A stretch of DNA of 64,000 nucleotides from Pseudonocardia parietis. Its GTDB lineage: Bacteria > Actinomycetota > Actinomycetes > Mycobacteriales > Pseudonocardiaceae. The notes below the pieces were generated by a model. That model had not been told where the DNA came from. It saw only the letters and a list, made by a program, of their open reading frames with translations, and did no database searches. The position numbers and the translations under genes were made by a program. Location: contig NZ_JAGINU010000001.1 of assembly GCF_017876315.1 (NCBI RefSeq), positions 4,774,001 to 4,838,000 of the forward strand, read 5' to 3'. Shown one piece after another: positions 17,901-23,363 of this stretch; position 1 is the stretch's first letter, and the number at the start of each line of letters is the position of its first letter.

Positions 17901-19698
17901 TCACGATCGTGTCGAACGGGCCGTCCAGGCCGTCGAGCTCGTGCGCGGCGCGGGCGTGCAGCTCGACCCGCTCCCGCAGCCCGGGGCGGCCGTCGACCCA
18001 GCGGCCGAGCGCAGCGACCGCCTCGGCGGAGAGGTCGGTACCGACGTAGCGCGGGCAGTCCGGGGCGAGCTCGGAGAGCAGCAGTCCGTTGCCGACGCCC
18101 AGCTCCAGCACCCGGCCGGGGCCGAGCTCCCGGATCCGGGCGACGGTGGCGTCCCGCCAGGCCCGCATGTCGTCGCGTCCGATGGCGGTGCCGTCGTAGG
18201 TGGAGTTCCAGCCGGCGAACCCGCCCTCGTAGCCGGTCGGGTCGCCGTCCTCGGCGGAGGTGGCCGCGTACAGCAGCTCGTGGACCCCCCGCCAGTCCGC
18301 GACCCGGTCCGCCGGGTCGGCACCGCCGGTGGCGGGCACGACCCAGGCCGCCAGCCGCCGGTCGCCCGGCGCCGGCTCGTGCAGCCCGGCGACGGCGTCG
18401 GCGACGTGCGGGTGCCCCCGCAGCACCGACTCGATCTCGCCCGGCTCGATCCGGTAGCCACGCACCTTGAGCTGGTCGTCGGCGCGGCCGAGGAACTCCA
18501 GCTCACCGTCGTCGTCGATCCGCACCACGTCCCCGGTGCGGTAGAGCCGCTCCCCGGGCGCCCCGAACGGGTCGGCGACGAACCGGCCCGCGGTCAGGCC
18601 GGGCCGGTTCAGGTACCCGCGGGCGAGTCCCGGGCCACCGAGGTAGAGCTCGCCCTCGGTCGTGGGCCGCAGGTCCGGGCCCAGCACGTGGACGGTCGTC
18701 ATCGGGTCCGGGAGTCCGATGGGGACGGTCGGGCCGGTGCGCGCCGGATCGCACTCGCCGAGCGTCGCGTTCACGGTCGCCTCGGTCGGGCCGTAGGCGT
18801 TCACCATCCGCCGGTCCCGGCCCCAGCGCGCGACCAGCTCCGGAGACACCCGCTCGGTGCCTGCCAGCAGGGTCGCCCGCGGGAGGTCGACGTCCGGCGG
18901 CAGCGCGGCGAGCAGTGCGGGCGGCAGCGCCATCACCGTGACCCCGTGCTCGCGGGCGTAACCGGCCAGCTCCGGGCCGGGCAGCCGCAGCTCCGAAGGC
19001 ACGACGACCAGGCGCCCGCCGGACAGCAGCGCCATGCACAGCTCCCAGAACGCGACGTCGAAGCCGGTCGAGGCGAACCCGAGGATCCGGTCGCCCGCAC
19101 CGATCCCGAGCCGCCGGGTCTGGGTCGCCACCAGCTGGGTCACGCCCGAGTGGGTCACCACGACGCCCTTCGGCCGCCCGGTGGAGCCGGAGGTGTGGAT
19201 CACGTACGCGGCCGCCCGGACATCGAGGTCGGGAGCCGGGGCCGGGACGGCGGCGGCGATCACCGGGGCGTCACCGTCCAGCAGGACCGTCGGGATCCCG
19301 GCAGGCAGCGCCAGCTCGGCGGCCACGTCCCGGGTACTGAGCACGACGGCCGGCCGCGCGTCGTCGATCACCAGCTCGGTGCGCGACGGCGGCTGGTCCG
19401 GGTCGACCGGCAGGTACGCCGCCCCCGCACGCAGGATCGCGACCTGCGCGACGACCAGGTCGATCCCGCGCGGCACGGCGAGCGCCACCAGCGTCTCCGG
19501 CCCCGCGCCGCGCTCGATCAGCACCGTCGCCAGCCGGGCGGCCCGGTCGTCCAGCCCGGCGTAGGTGAGCCGGTCGGCCCGGCACTGCACCGCGACCGCG
19601 TCCGGTGTCGCGGCGACCCGCTCGGCGAACAGGGCGGGCCAGGTCGCGAGCGCCTCGTCGGGCCGCGGGGCGGAGGGATGCGACAGCGTTCGGGTCAC
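5965..19698 (-). CDS. Tetramodular siderophore NRPS, A(MT)-T-C-A-T-C-A-T-C-A-T-C
   Basis: Cytosolic peptide synthetase of 4577 aa; GTG start with AGGAG 12 nt upstream. Approximate residues: A1 20-890, interrupted between A8 (RGYRIEPGEIE) and A10 (NGKTDRAAL) by a methyltransferase (SAM motif LELGVGNG near 530); T1 ~935 (GGDS); C1 1000-1430 (QHAVLDG); A2 1450-1960; T2 ~2005; C2 2075-2490 (HRHLLIWDG); A3 2510-3025; T3 ~3075 (GGHS); C3 3135-3570 (HHIATDE); A4 3600-4070; T4 ~4115; terminal C4 4180-4577 (HYLGVDE). No E or TE domain. Specificity codes read by hand: A1 DVWALGAVN(K), A2 DVWHFSLVD(K) = Ser as in EntF, A3 DMENLGLIN(K) = N5-hydroxyornithine as in coelichelin synthetase, A4 DVFALGCVN(K). 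A1 and A4 probably take acylated hydroxyornithine (inference). With the monooxygenase, MbtH and GNAT this is an erythrochelin-like hydroxamate assembly line. Confidence 0.95.
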   Translation of the reverse strand: MTRTLSHPSAPRPDEALATWPALFAERVAATPDAVAVQCRADRLTYAGLDDRAARLATVLIERGAGPETLVALAVPRGIDLVVAQVAILRAGAAYLPVDPDQPPSRTELVIDDARPAVVLSTRDVAAELALPAGIPTVLLDGDAPVIAAAVPAPAPDLDVRAAAYVIHTSGSTGRPKGVVVTHSGVTQLVATQTRRLGIGAGDRILGFASTGFDVAFWELCMALLSGGRLVVVPSELRLPGPELAGYAREHGVTVMALPPALLAALPPDVDLPRATLLAGTERVSPELVARWGRDRRMVNAYGPTEATVNATLGECDPARTGPTVPIGLPDPMTTVHVLGPDLRPTTEGELYLGGPGLARGYLNRPGLTAGRFVADPFGAPGERLYRTGDVVRIDDDGELEFLGRADDQLKVRGYRIEPGEIESVLRGHPHVADAVAGLHEPAPGDRRLAAWVVPATGGADPADRVADWRGVHELLYAATSAEDGDPTGYEGGFAGWNSTYDGTAIGRDDMRAWRDATVARIRELGPGRVLELGVGNGLLLSELAPDCPRYVGTDLSAEAVAALGRWVDGRPGLRERVELHARAAHELDGLDGPFDTIVINSVAQYFPGPEYLLDVLHRSAALLAPGGAVFVGDVRHAGLLRTFRAGVVATRSPDADPVELRRALDGAVAWEGELLCHPDFFTGLDGLAGTEIRIKRAAAHDELSRYRYDVVLRPGAVRPDPAVEPVVLSWEGAGASAQTLTCAIRGALRDGFPEALRVTGVPDLRSAGDRAARARIDGEPEPDAGADPEELLRLGESLGYVAAGTWGPEPTVELLFARPGVVADPLYRPTGATDPVHRPAPFRDVDVLVGTLREHLRGRLPEWMVPAAVVAVPSIPVLANGKTDRAALPAPDLSAQVRGTPPGTPREELLCTLVSEVLGVPGMGADDDFFALGGDSVLSIRLVVRAREAGLAITPRQVFTHRTVQELAAVATVHTVHAGSDIGPAGTELDDDARSAFAALDGIALVGPVAPLQEGFFFHAALDPSDTSYVVQEVLDLPSDVDPTAVRAALGDLLDRHPQLRAGFAQRADGRVVQAVADRVVLPWSEHHVIGGGDDVLDAERARPFDLARPPLLRAALLHDDDRARLALTFQHAVLDGWSVALLVGELQEAYAARLAGHAPVGEAPAGDDRAERATARLRAWFDHLTALDADGARAAAGEVWDAELAGAEPVRLLDALPAPGSSSHRPRPHVQRTLTLDADATGALDRAARAQGVTPSTLLHAAWALTVGALSGSRDVLVGSTVSGRDAPVDGIGEAVGLFVNTVPVRLRWAPGESLSAPLRRMQDGRTAVLDHPQVRLADLQRGRGELFDSLVVVENFPAAPAGIVGDVEVRDAVHYPLALVVGTGRETTVVLKHDRARVDAGTAQLLLDLFGATVTALVHEPARAAGSLPLRSDDEPAAGPVRPLDIRTLPERITAGLARDPGHTAVVAPDGTLDAAELDRRSAALAGALRARGAGPGAVVGVAVPRSCELMVALIGVLRAGAAYLPLDPDHPAERSAHIAADAGLDLVLVPSADDPLPELPGVTRLPVGPLSADPVPADLPFPDPDDAAYLIYTSGSTGRPKGVVVSHRAIGNRLDWMQYAHPITAVDRVLQKTPAGFDVSVWEFFWAPARGATVVLARPGGHRDPEYLAGLIREERITTLHFVPSMLEGFLAAEQVTADPSWARSLRRVFCSGEALPAAAARDWHALTGVELHNLYGPTEAAVDVTAHAVGADPGTVPIGDPVWNTRTHVLDGCLRPVPDGVPGELYLAGVQLARGYHARPGLTADRFVADPFGAPGERLYRTGDVVRRAGGTLEYLGREDGQVKIRGQRIELGEIEAELGALDGVGRAAVVIRRDGPAPVLVGYVVPRPAPSGDPGADVPGAAGVPASAGETGALDGATLREALAARLPEAMVPAAVVVLDDLPLTPNGKLDRNALPAPEAAASGPVREPATHAERVLCAAFAEVLGRDTVSADDDFLALGGDSITSIAVSSRARRAGLDVGPADVLTGRTPAAVAARAGTVAEPVPPLPEPDEATWRRVREIAGPDVAEVWPLSPLQEGLYFHATLDGAEHDVYTVQETVDLDHELDLDRFRAAVATLMARHPALRAGFTADGLDGPVQFVVSEPAPPVELVEVAGDDERDRATAADRSTPPALAIPPLFRITVLRGGGRDRVLIHRHLLIWDGWSAWLVLRGLFDTYAGAAPPEPGGSYRDLLAWLAARDPEPGREAWRTALAGLAEPTLAGPPPGTGRHEVAETHLDLDAATSTRLRELARDRGVTPSTVLSTAWALALAAGTGRTDVVFGTSVAGRPSAVPDVENVVGLFLNTVPARVGLRPAETGAALLARVQDERLALLPHETVGLGEIQRLSGHRTLFDTLFVYRPEGGEQRIADLGARHGVTGMRNVDATHYPLTLVVTPGERFRITLSHTVGDDAAAAWTGRVERALRALLDHPDDPVVAHDLRSDHERDAVEEHRTGRTVDLAGDTVADLLAERAAVAADDLALVSGPTRFTYAELDAAVNRTARLLIARGAGPETVVALGLPRSAETVIALFAVLRTGAAYLPLELDHPAARLVETMQDARPVALLTTAAVAPTLDGADVRAIVLDDAAVAAERAALDPGPLTGDELGDFARGDPRRLDLPAYVIYTSGSTGRPKGVVTPYRGLTNMQLNHRREIFDPVVADVRARRGPDARLRVAHTVSFAFDMSWEELLWLVEGHEVHVADEELRRDAERLVAYCDGNEIDVVNVTPTYAAALLDAGLLAHRPMPLVLLGGEAVSDAVWTALREADGVLGYNLYGPTEYTINTLGAGTGDSATPAVGRPITNTTAHVLDTWLRPVPDGVPGELYIAGDGLARGYLGRYGLTAERFVADPRNPGGRMYRTGDLVRRRTGGDVHGILDFLGRTDDQVKIRGHRVEPGEVAALLDAHPAVARAAVVADRSGPGGIARLVGYVVAAAHEAAPVTDLPRALRDELRDRLPDHLVPAAIVVVDDLPLTVNGKLDTGALPAPDLAPAGQGRPPATPAEETLCGLFAQVLELPRVGPEDDFFDLGGHSLLATRLLSRARTALGADLVLRDLFAAPTPELLAARAGAATPSTGRPELVARPDRGDLLPLSAAQARLWLVSREGGGAAYHFPLVLRLRGALDIDALAAALDDVVARHEALRTVIVEPGPRQRVLPAPRVPFTVVDTEEAQVPDLVAAELERPFDLARDIPIRATVLRPGPREHVLVLMLHHIATDEWSDRPLLDDLAIAYRARLDGREPGWEPLPVQYGDHTLWQAELLGDPRDPGSLAARHLDWWESTLAGAPEEIELPADRARPARPTYAGGLVEHPLPADVRAGLHTLGRTHGASPFLVLHAAVAALLTRLGAGTDLPLGAPVTGRADERLEDLVGFFVDTVVLRADTSGDPTPAELVDRVRDADLAAFAHADVPHQAVVERINPVREPGRNPLFQVMVAHHARPGGELLALPGVTAAEEPVEARTAKFDLVFSFAETTGEDGSLALHLEYSAERFDRRSAESIAARFAAVAHAFATAPERSIGAIDVLDEAERAALRDRSGDPSGGGAFLGPLSDVVARHASSTPAAIAVTGPGGDVSYAELDARAAGVAAHLAASGIGRGDVVAVAVGRDAGLVATVLGLWRLGAVWLALDPAHPSERLTHLLTDSGAVALVVTDDVADRIPTVDGLPRLTPDAPAGDHAPEPVALGPDDPAYLIYTSGSTGRPKGVLVPHDGVGVLTATAAERFGVDSGSRVLQFASPGFDVVVFELAMALGTGGRLVVAPEGVRTTGPELPAFLARHGVTHAAIPPALLGAFPAGTELPAGMHVLVGTEAVPPDLVERWAGRVSLVVCYGLTEASVNSTLWLAGPTGDGRVPIGIPDPGTVVRVLDDRLSPVPDGVAGELYVGGRGLALGYPGRPGLSAGRFVADPGGPPGARLYRTGDRVRRREGLLEFLGRTDDQLKIRGHRVEPGEVAAAVTAHPAVRQAVVDTRGDLLAVYVVPEPGHQPEPAELRAHAADRLPAALVPGAVVVLDGPLPLTPNGKVDRRALSRLPLPGAGPGTTATATAAQRALAGLVADVLGAEHVGPDDDFFALGGHSMAAMRLIGRVRARFGADLAVRDVFDAPTVAALADLLERRPTDRPELVAGPPAAADGEPLAPAQEWRWARHRVDPRPDHALVLRPGEPYDTAALAAAVDDVVARHEPLRSVFTHGLRVVRERGAGLVESDRPAAELAREPFDLTVEAPFRAILSGDGELVLVLHYLGVDEWSVVPLLRDLATAYDARRHGRAPEFTPLPVTATDHARWARALAGMGEAGEPPPDGRYARAAGHWRAALAGVEAPVGENEHVGSAAATVVGEIDAELRAEVEALARRERAGLFTVVQSALAVVLARRGATVPVPTASFVAGRTEPELTDLVGCVADVAILPVRPGARGLNAELLRTTRADDLAGYDHATIGLAAVAREVWGADPARVRPQVLLIPHEDTGLADEQRVLGTLDALDTGGATADLTVSVAQPEGDGPIVLELTHRLDAWTDAQVRALAGELVDELRTAVRR

Positions 19699-19750
19699 GG
19701 GGGCGACACTCCTGTGTGGATGATCGACGGGCCGCGGGACGTACGGTCGG

Positions 19751-19963
19751 TCAGTGCGCGGTGCGTTCGCGCAGGCTGCGCGGGCGCAGGTCGGTCCAGC
19801 TGTTCTCGACGTGCTCCAGGCACGACGCCTTGCCAGCGGGGCCGTGCTCGACCGTCCAGCCTGCCGGGACCTCGGCGAACACGGGCCACAGCGAGTACTG
19901 CCCCTCTGCGTTCACCAGCGCGTAGAAGGTGCCCTCGGGGTCGTCGAACGGGTTCGTGGACAT
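19751..19963 (-). CDS. MbtH-like NRPS accessory protein
   Basis: A 70-aa MbtH-family protein, the usual chaperone/activator that binds NRPS adenylation domains. The signature residues are all present: NAEGQYSLWP at 18-27, PAGW at 33-36, and SWTDLRP at 55-61. It starts at an ATG with GGGAGAA just upstream, 34 bp after the monooxygenase stop and 52 bp before the NRPS start, so it is co-transcribed with the synthetase it most likely serves. There are four A domains in the NRPS and no second MbtH in the window; which of them needs it cannot be read from sequence. Confidence 0.97.
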   Translation of the reverse strand: MSTNPFDDPEGTFYALVNAEGQYSLWPVFAEVPAGWTVEHGPAGKASCLEHVENSWTDLRPRSLRERTAH

Positions 19964-19997
19964 GGTTCTCCCTCGGGAATCGGTGGTTCGGCTCTTC

Positions 19998-21383
19998 TCA
20001 GACGGCGGCCGCGGCGGCGACCGCGACCGGCGCGGGCGCCCCGGTCAGCGAGGCGACGATCTCGCCGGAGCGGACGGCGATGTTCGACAGCAGGGTCGAG
20101 GTGATGCCGTGCGTGTGCTCGGTCGGCCCCTGGAGGTAGATCCCGGCCCGCACCCGGCTGCCGTCGGTGAGCGTGCCGGTGTCGAGCCGGTAGTCGCGCC
20201 GGACGTCGAGCCTGCCCTGCTCGTCGCGGCCGCAGGCCGGGCCCAGCCCGTCGCCGAGCAGCGCGAGCGGATCGGTGGCGCGATACCCCGTCGCGTAGAC
20301 GACTGCCTCGGCGGAGATGACCTCGCGGGAGCCGTCGATCAGCGACTCGACGGCCAGCTCCACCCGGTCCCCGACGTCGACGACGTCGGCCACCCGGGAC
20401 ACGTTGCGGAACCGCAGGCGCTCGGCCCCGGCGACCCGCTCGTGGTAGTGCGTCCGGTACAGGTCCTCGATCAGCTCCGGGTCCACGACCGAGTAGTTGG
20501 TGTTGGCGTGGTAGCCCAGGATCCGTCCCTTGACCTCCTCCGGAGCGGTGTAGAAGTCGTCCACCGCGGCCGGGTCGAAGATCCGGTTGGCGAACGAGCT
20601 GTCGTCGGCGGGGCTGTAGCCGTAGCGGGCGAACACCGCGTGCACCTCGGCGGTCGGGAACGTGCGGTGCAGGTGCGCGACGGTCTCCGCGGCGCTCTGC
20701 CCGGCTCCCACGACGGCGAACCGGGCGGGCTCGGTGCCGCTCAGCTCGCGGGTGCGGAACAGCAGGTCCCGGTTGTGCCAGACCCGGCCGCCGAGCCGGA
20801 CCCCGTCGGGCAGGACCGGCGTGAGCCCGCAGGCGAGGATGACGTTGCGGGCACGCAGCCGTTCGACCCGCTCCCCCGTCCGGACGACGACGTCGACCGC
20901 GTCGACCGTGCCGCCGTCACCGGGAACCGCGGCGATCTCGACGACCTCCCGGCCGTAGTCGACGTCGATGTTCCCGCCGGCCGCGGCGCCGGTCTCCACG
21001 ACCCGCGCGGCGGCCCACTCGAGGTAGTCGTGGAACTCGCGGCGGGTCGGGAAGCTGGAGCCGTAGTTGATGAAGTCGGCGAGCCGCTCCCGGTCGTGCA
21101 GGTAGGCCAGGAAGGAGAACCCGCTGGTGGGGTTGCGGAGCGTGACGAGGTCCTTCAGGTAGGACACCTGCATCGTGGCGTCCTCCAGAAGCATCCCGCG
21201 ATGCCAGCCGAACCGCGCCTGGCGTTCGACGAACCGCGCCGTCACCCGGTGCTTGGCGGGCACCGACGCGTTGTGCTCGAGGAGTGCGATGGCCACGCCG
21301 AGGTTGGACGGCCCGAACCCGACTCCCACCACGTCGAGGATCTCCTCATCGGAGTGGGGGTGCACGTTCGCGGGAGTGGCCAT
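19998..21383 (-). CDS. L-ornithine N5-monooxygenase (SidA/PvdA-type), siderophore hydroxamate enzyme
   Basis: Flavin-dependent N-hydroxylating monooxygenase (461 aa) that makes N5-hydroxyornithine from ornithine, NADPH and O2, the first committed step of hydroxamate siderophores. FAD-binding GVGFGPSNLG lies at ~19-28; the substrate/flavin region MQVSYLKDLVTLRNPTS follows; NADPH-binding GAGQSAAE is central; ATGYR is near residue 365. I choose ATG at 21383 (MATPANV), which has AAAGGA 5 nt upstream; the longer open frame to 21488 adds a basic, non-conserved stretch and would span the iron box. Ornithine rather than lysine is favoured by the hydroxyornithine code of NRPS module 3. It is the first gene of a four-gene operon. 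Confidence 0.93.
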   Translation of the reverse strand: MATPANVHPHSDEEILDVVGVGFGPSNLGVAIALLEHNASVPAKHRVTARFVERQARFGWHRGMLLEDATMQVSYLKDLVTLRNPTSGFSFLAYLHDRERLADFINYGSSFPTRREFHDYLEWAAARVVETGAAAGGNIDVDYGREVVEIAAVPGDGGTVDAVDVVVRTGERVERLRARNVILACGLTPVLPDGVRLGGRVWHNRDLLFRTRELSGTEPARFAVVGAGQSAAETVAHLHRTFPTAEVHAVFARYGYSPADDSSFANRIFDPAAVDDFYTAPEEVKGRILGYHANTNYSVVDPELIEDLYRTHYHERVAGAERLRFRNVSRVADVVDVGDRVELAVESLIDGSREVISAEAVVYATGYRATDPLALLGDGLGPACGRDEQGRLDVRRDYRLDTGTLTDGSRVRAGIYLQGPTEHTHGITSTLLSNIAVRSGEIVASLTGAPAPVAVAAAAAV

Positions 21384-21408
21384 CACGGTCCTTTCGTTGC
21401 GTCGGCAT

Positions 21409-21436
21409 GCCTTAGCTAAGGCGAGGCTAACTGCAA
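21409..21436 (-). promoter_or_regulatory. IdeR/DmdR1-type iron box overlapping the siderophore promoter
   Basis: A 19-bp near-palindrome TTAGCTAAGGCGAGGCTAA (21412-21430) matches 14 of 19 positions of the IdeR/DtxR consensus TTAGGTTAGGCTAACCTAA. An overlapping register at 21417-21435 matches 13. On the minus strand a -35-like TTGCAG (21436-21431) and -10-like TAAGGC (21414-21409) are separated by 16 bp, so the box covers the core promoter. The expected transcript would begin near 21402, about 20 nt before the monooxygenase ATG. Iron-loaded IdeR bound here should block transcription of the whole operon. The box is seen; the regulation is inference from the family. Confidence 0.8.
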
Positions 21437-21966
21437 CACGAGACCGGACGTCCCGCCTAGGGGGTGATCGTCGGCCGTCGCCGCGCACCCGTTGTCATTG
21501 CAGGTCAGAACGATGGGATGTAGTCCACATCACCCGTACGGCAGAGCATCGGCCGATATGCGATAGGGCCGGACGAGGGTGTCCTGAATCGCATTCACCG
21601 TTTCGTCCTGGCTGCGCTGCGCGACCCCGACGGCGGGACGCCGCGCAGCGCCCTGAGGATCACCACTCCCAACCGCGCACGATGCACCTCCTCGACCGTG
21701 TCGACGGGCCGCCACCCGAACGTGCCGGCGGGGTGCAACGTGACCACACCCCGCTGCGGCTGTGCATCCTTTCGGACGGCACCGGCTCCCTACTGTAACG
21801 CGTTGACGACACAGGGTCACATTATGGACGCGACCCGAGGCGTTCGGCGTGGACCGGACACCGTTCACCGCGCATTCCCGCCGGCAGGGCGACCACACCC
21901 CGGACGGTCGGTACCCAGCGGTAACCTGGCCTTTCGATCAGGCGGCACACGGGACGGGCGTAGGGC
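21437..21966. other. Intergenic region between siderophore operon and diguanylate cyclase
   Basis: About 530 bp with no convincing gene. A minus-strand frame at 21595-21747 (GTG start, 50 codons, reading ...LHPAGTFGWRPVDTVEEVHRARLGVV...) looks more protein-like than the other frames but has only a weak ribosome-binding site; I rate it a possible small ORF at best. No hairpin terminator, tRNA or repeat is evident. The plus-strand part just before 21967 should carry the promoter of the diguanylate cyclase gene, but no convincing -35/-10 pair was found. Confidence 0.4.
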
Positions 21967-23319
21967 GTGACCTCTCAGCAGGCGGTACCGCGGCCGGCGT
22001 CGCGCCGCCGGTGGGCGCCGTCATCGTGGTCGATCCGCACCGTCCCCGCCCGGGCCCTGGTGTTCGTGCTCCTCGTCGAGGCCGCCACCGTGGCCCTGCT
22101 CGTCCTCGACGCGGTGCACTGGCGGGCTCCCACGTCCGACCAGCTGGTCGTCACCGGCCTGCTGGTCCTGGTCGCGGCCGCGCACACCGAGCTCTCGCTC
22201 AACGCCGAACGGCTCCGCCGCCGGATCGCCGAGACCCGGTTCGTCAACATGACCTCGGTCTGGACGTTCGCCGCCGCGCTGCTGCTCCCCCCGCTCCCGG
22301 CGACGGCCGTCGTCGCGGGCGTGTACCTCCACCTCTACCTGCGGGTCTCCCGCGAGGCCGGTGTGCCGCCGCACCGGCACCTGTTCAGCACCGCGACGAT
22401 GGTGCTGGCGGTGCACGCGGCCGCCGGCGTCCGGCTGCTCGCCCCCGACCGGGCGGGCACGGCGTTCAGCCCGCACGACGCGGGCGTCGTCCTCGGCGCC
22501 CTGCTCGCCTTCACCCTGGTCAACACCCTGCTGATCGTGTCGGTGCTCCGCCTGGCCCGCCCGGGCTCTCGCTTCCTGCGGATCCTGCTCGGCGGTGAGA
22601 TCCTGCTCGAGCTGGCCACCCTGTCCCTCGGCGGGCTCGTCGCCGTGATCGTCGGCAACACGACGCCGTGGCTGGTGCTGCTCGCCATCCTGCCACTGCT
22701 CGTCCTGGAGCAGACCACGCTGGTCCGCCAGCTCGAGGCGCAGGCCGACACGGACGCCAAGACCGGCCTGCTCAACCCGGTGGCCTGGCGCAGACGCACC
22801 CGGCAGATGCTCGAGCGGTCCCGCCGCACCGGCCGCGCGACCGCCGTCCTCATCCTCGATCTGGACCACTTCAAGGCGGTCAACGACCGGCACGGCCATC
22901 TGGCCGGGGACGACGTGCTGCAGGCCGTGGCCCGGGTGCTCACCGAGGAGGTCCGCGACCACGACCTCGCGGGCAGGTTCGGCGGCGAGGAGTTCGTCGT
23001 CGCCCTCGGCGGCCTGCGGCCCGACGACGTCGTGTCCGGCCGCGCCTGCGACGTCGCCGAACGGATCCGGCGCCGGGTGGGGTCCCTGGCCGTCGACACC
23101 CGTACCGCCGGCCGGGTCAGCGCGCTCTCGGTCTCGGTGGGCGTCGCCGCCTCCCCGGACCACGGCGACGACGTCGACGCCCTGCTCGCCGCCGCCGACA
23201 CGGCGCTCTACGAGGCCAAGCACGGCGGCCGGAACCGGATCCGGGTCCGGCCCGCCGAGCACCGGGCGGAGCCGGCCGAGACGGCCACCCCACCGCTCGG
23301 GCTGCGCTTCGGAACCTGA
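21967..23319 (+). CDS. Membrane-bound diguanylate cyclase (GGDEF)
   Basis: Predicted c-di-GMP synthase, 450 aa. Residues ~28-250 contain about seven hydrophobic segments and form a membrane sensor module of unassigned family. Residues ~258-435 form a GGDEF domain with DLDHFKAVND (Mg/GTP site), the active-site variant GGEEF at 339-343, and an intact inhibitory I-site RDHD at 330-333, exactly five residues before it. It should therefore be active and feedback-inhibited by its product. There is no EAL domain. Translation starts at GTG; the stop codon lies inside a 16-bp tandem duplication. It stands alone, convergent with the TetR of the beta-oxidation operon. Confidence 0.92.
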   Translation: MTSQQAVPRPASRRRWAPSSWSIRTVPARALVFVLLVEAATVALLVLDAVHWRAPTSDQLVVTGLLVLVAAAHTELSLNAERLRRRIAETRFVNMTSVWTFAAALLLPPLPATAVVAGVYLHLYLRVSREAGVPPHRHLFSTATMVLAVHAAAGVRLLAPDRAGTAFSPHDAGVVLGALLAFTLVNTLLIVSVLRLARPGSRFLRILLGGEILLELATLSLGGLVAVIVGNTTPWLVLLAILPLLVLEQTTLVRQLEAQADTDAKTGLLNPVAWRRRTRQMLERSRRTGRATAVLILDLDHFKAVNDRHGHLAGDDVLQAVARVLTEEVRDHDLAGRFGGEEFVVALGGLRPDDVVSGRACDVAERIRRRVGSLAVDTRTAGRVSALSVSVGVAASPDHGDDVDALLAAADTALYEAKHGGRNRIRVRPAEHRAEPAETATPPLGLRFGT

Positions 23320-23337
23320 GGGCTTCGGAACCTGAGG
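23306..23337. repeat. Perfect 16-bp tandem duplication over the diguanylate cyclase stop codon
   Basis: The unit GCTTCGGAACCTGAGG occurs twice back to back (23306-23321 and 23322-23337) with no mismatch. The first copy contains the TGA stop of the diguanylate cyclase gene (23317-23319); the second copy lies wholly in the 3' untranslated region. It looks like a recent slippage duplication. Confidence 0.95.
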
Positions 23338-23363
23338 CCGCTCCCGCTCGGCTCCCGTCACGC

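Noticed and set aside
15076..20139. A 1687-codon plus-strand open frame
   Set aside because: Another antisense shadow, covering the NRPS start, mbtH and part of the monooxygenase gene; no recognisable protein.
21530..21898. A 122-codon minus-strand frame upstream of the diguanylate cyclase
   Set aside because: Biased composition (Arg, Gly, Cys) and no ribosome-binding site; the overlapping 50-codon frame is the better, still weak, candidate.
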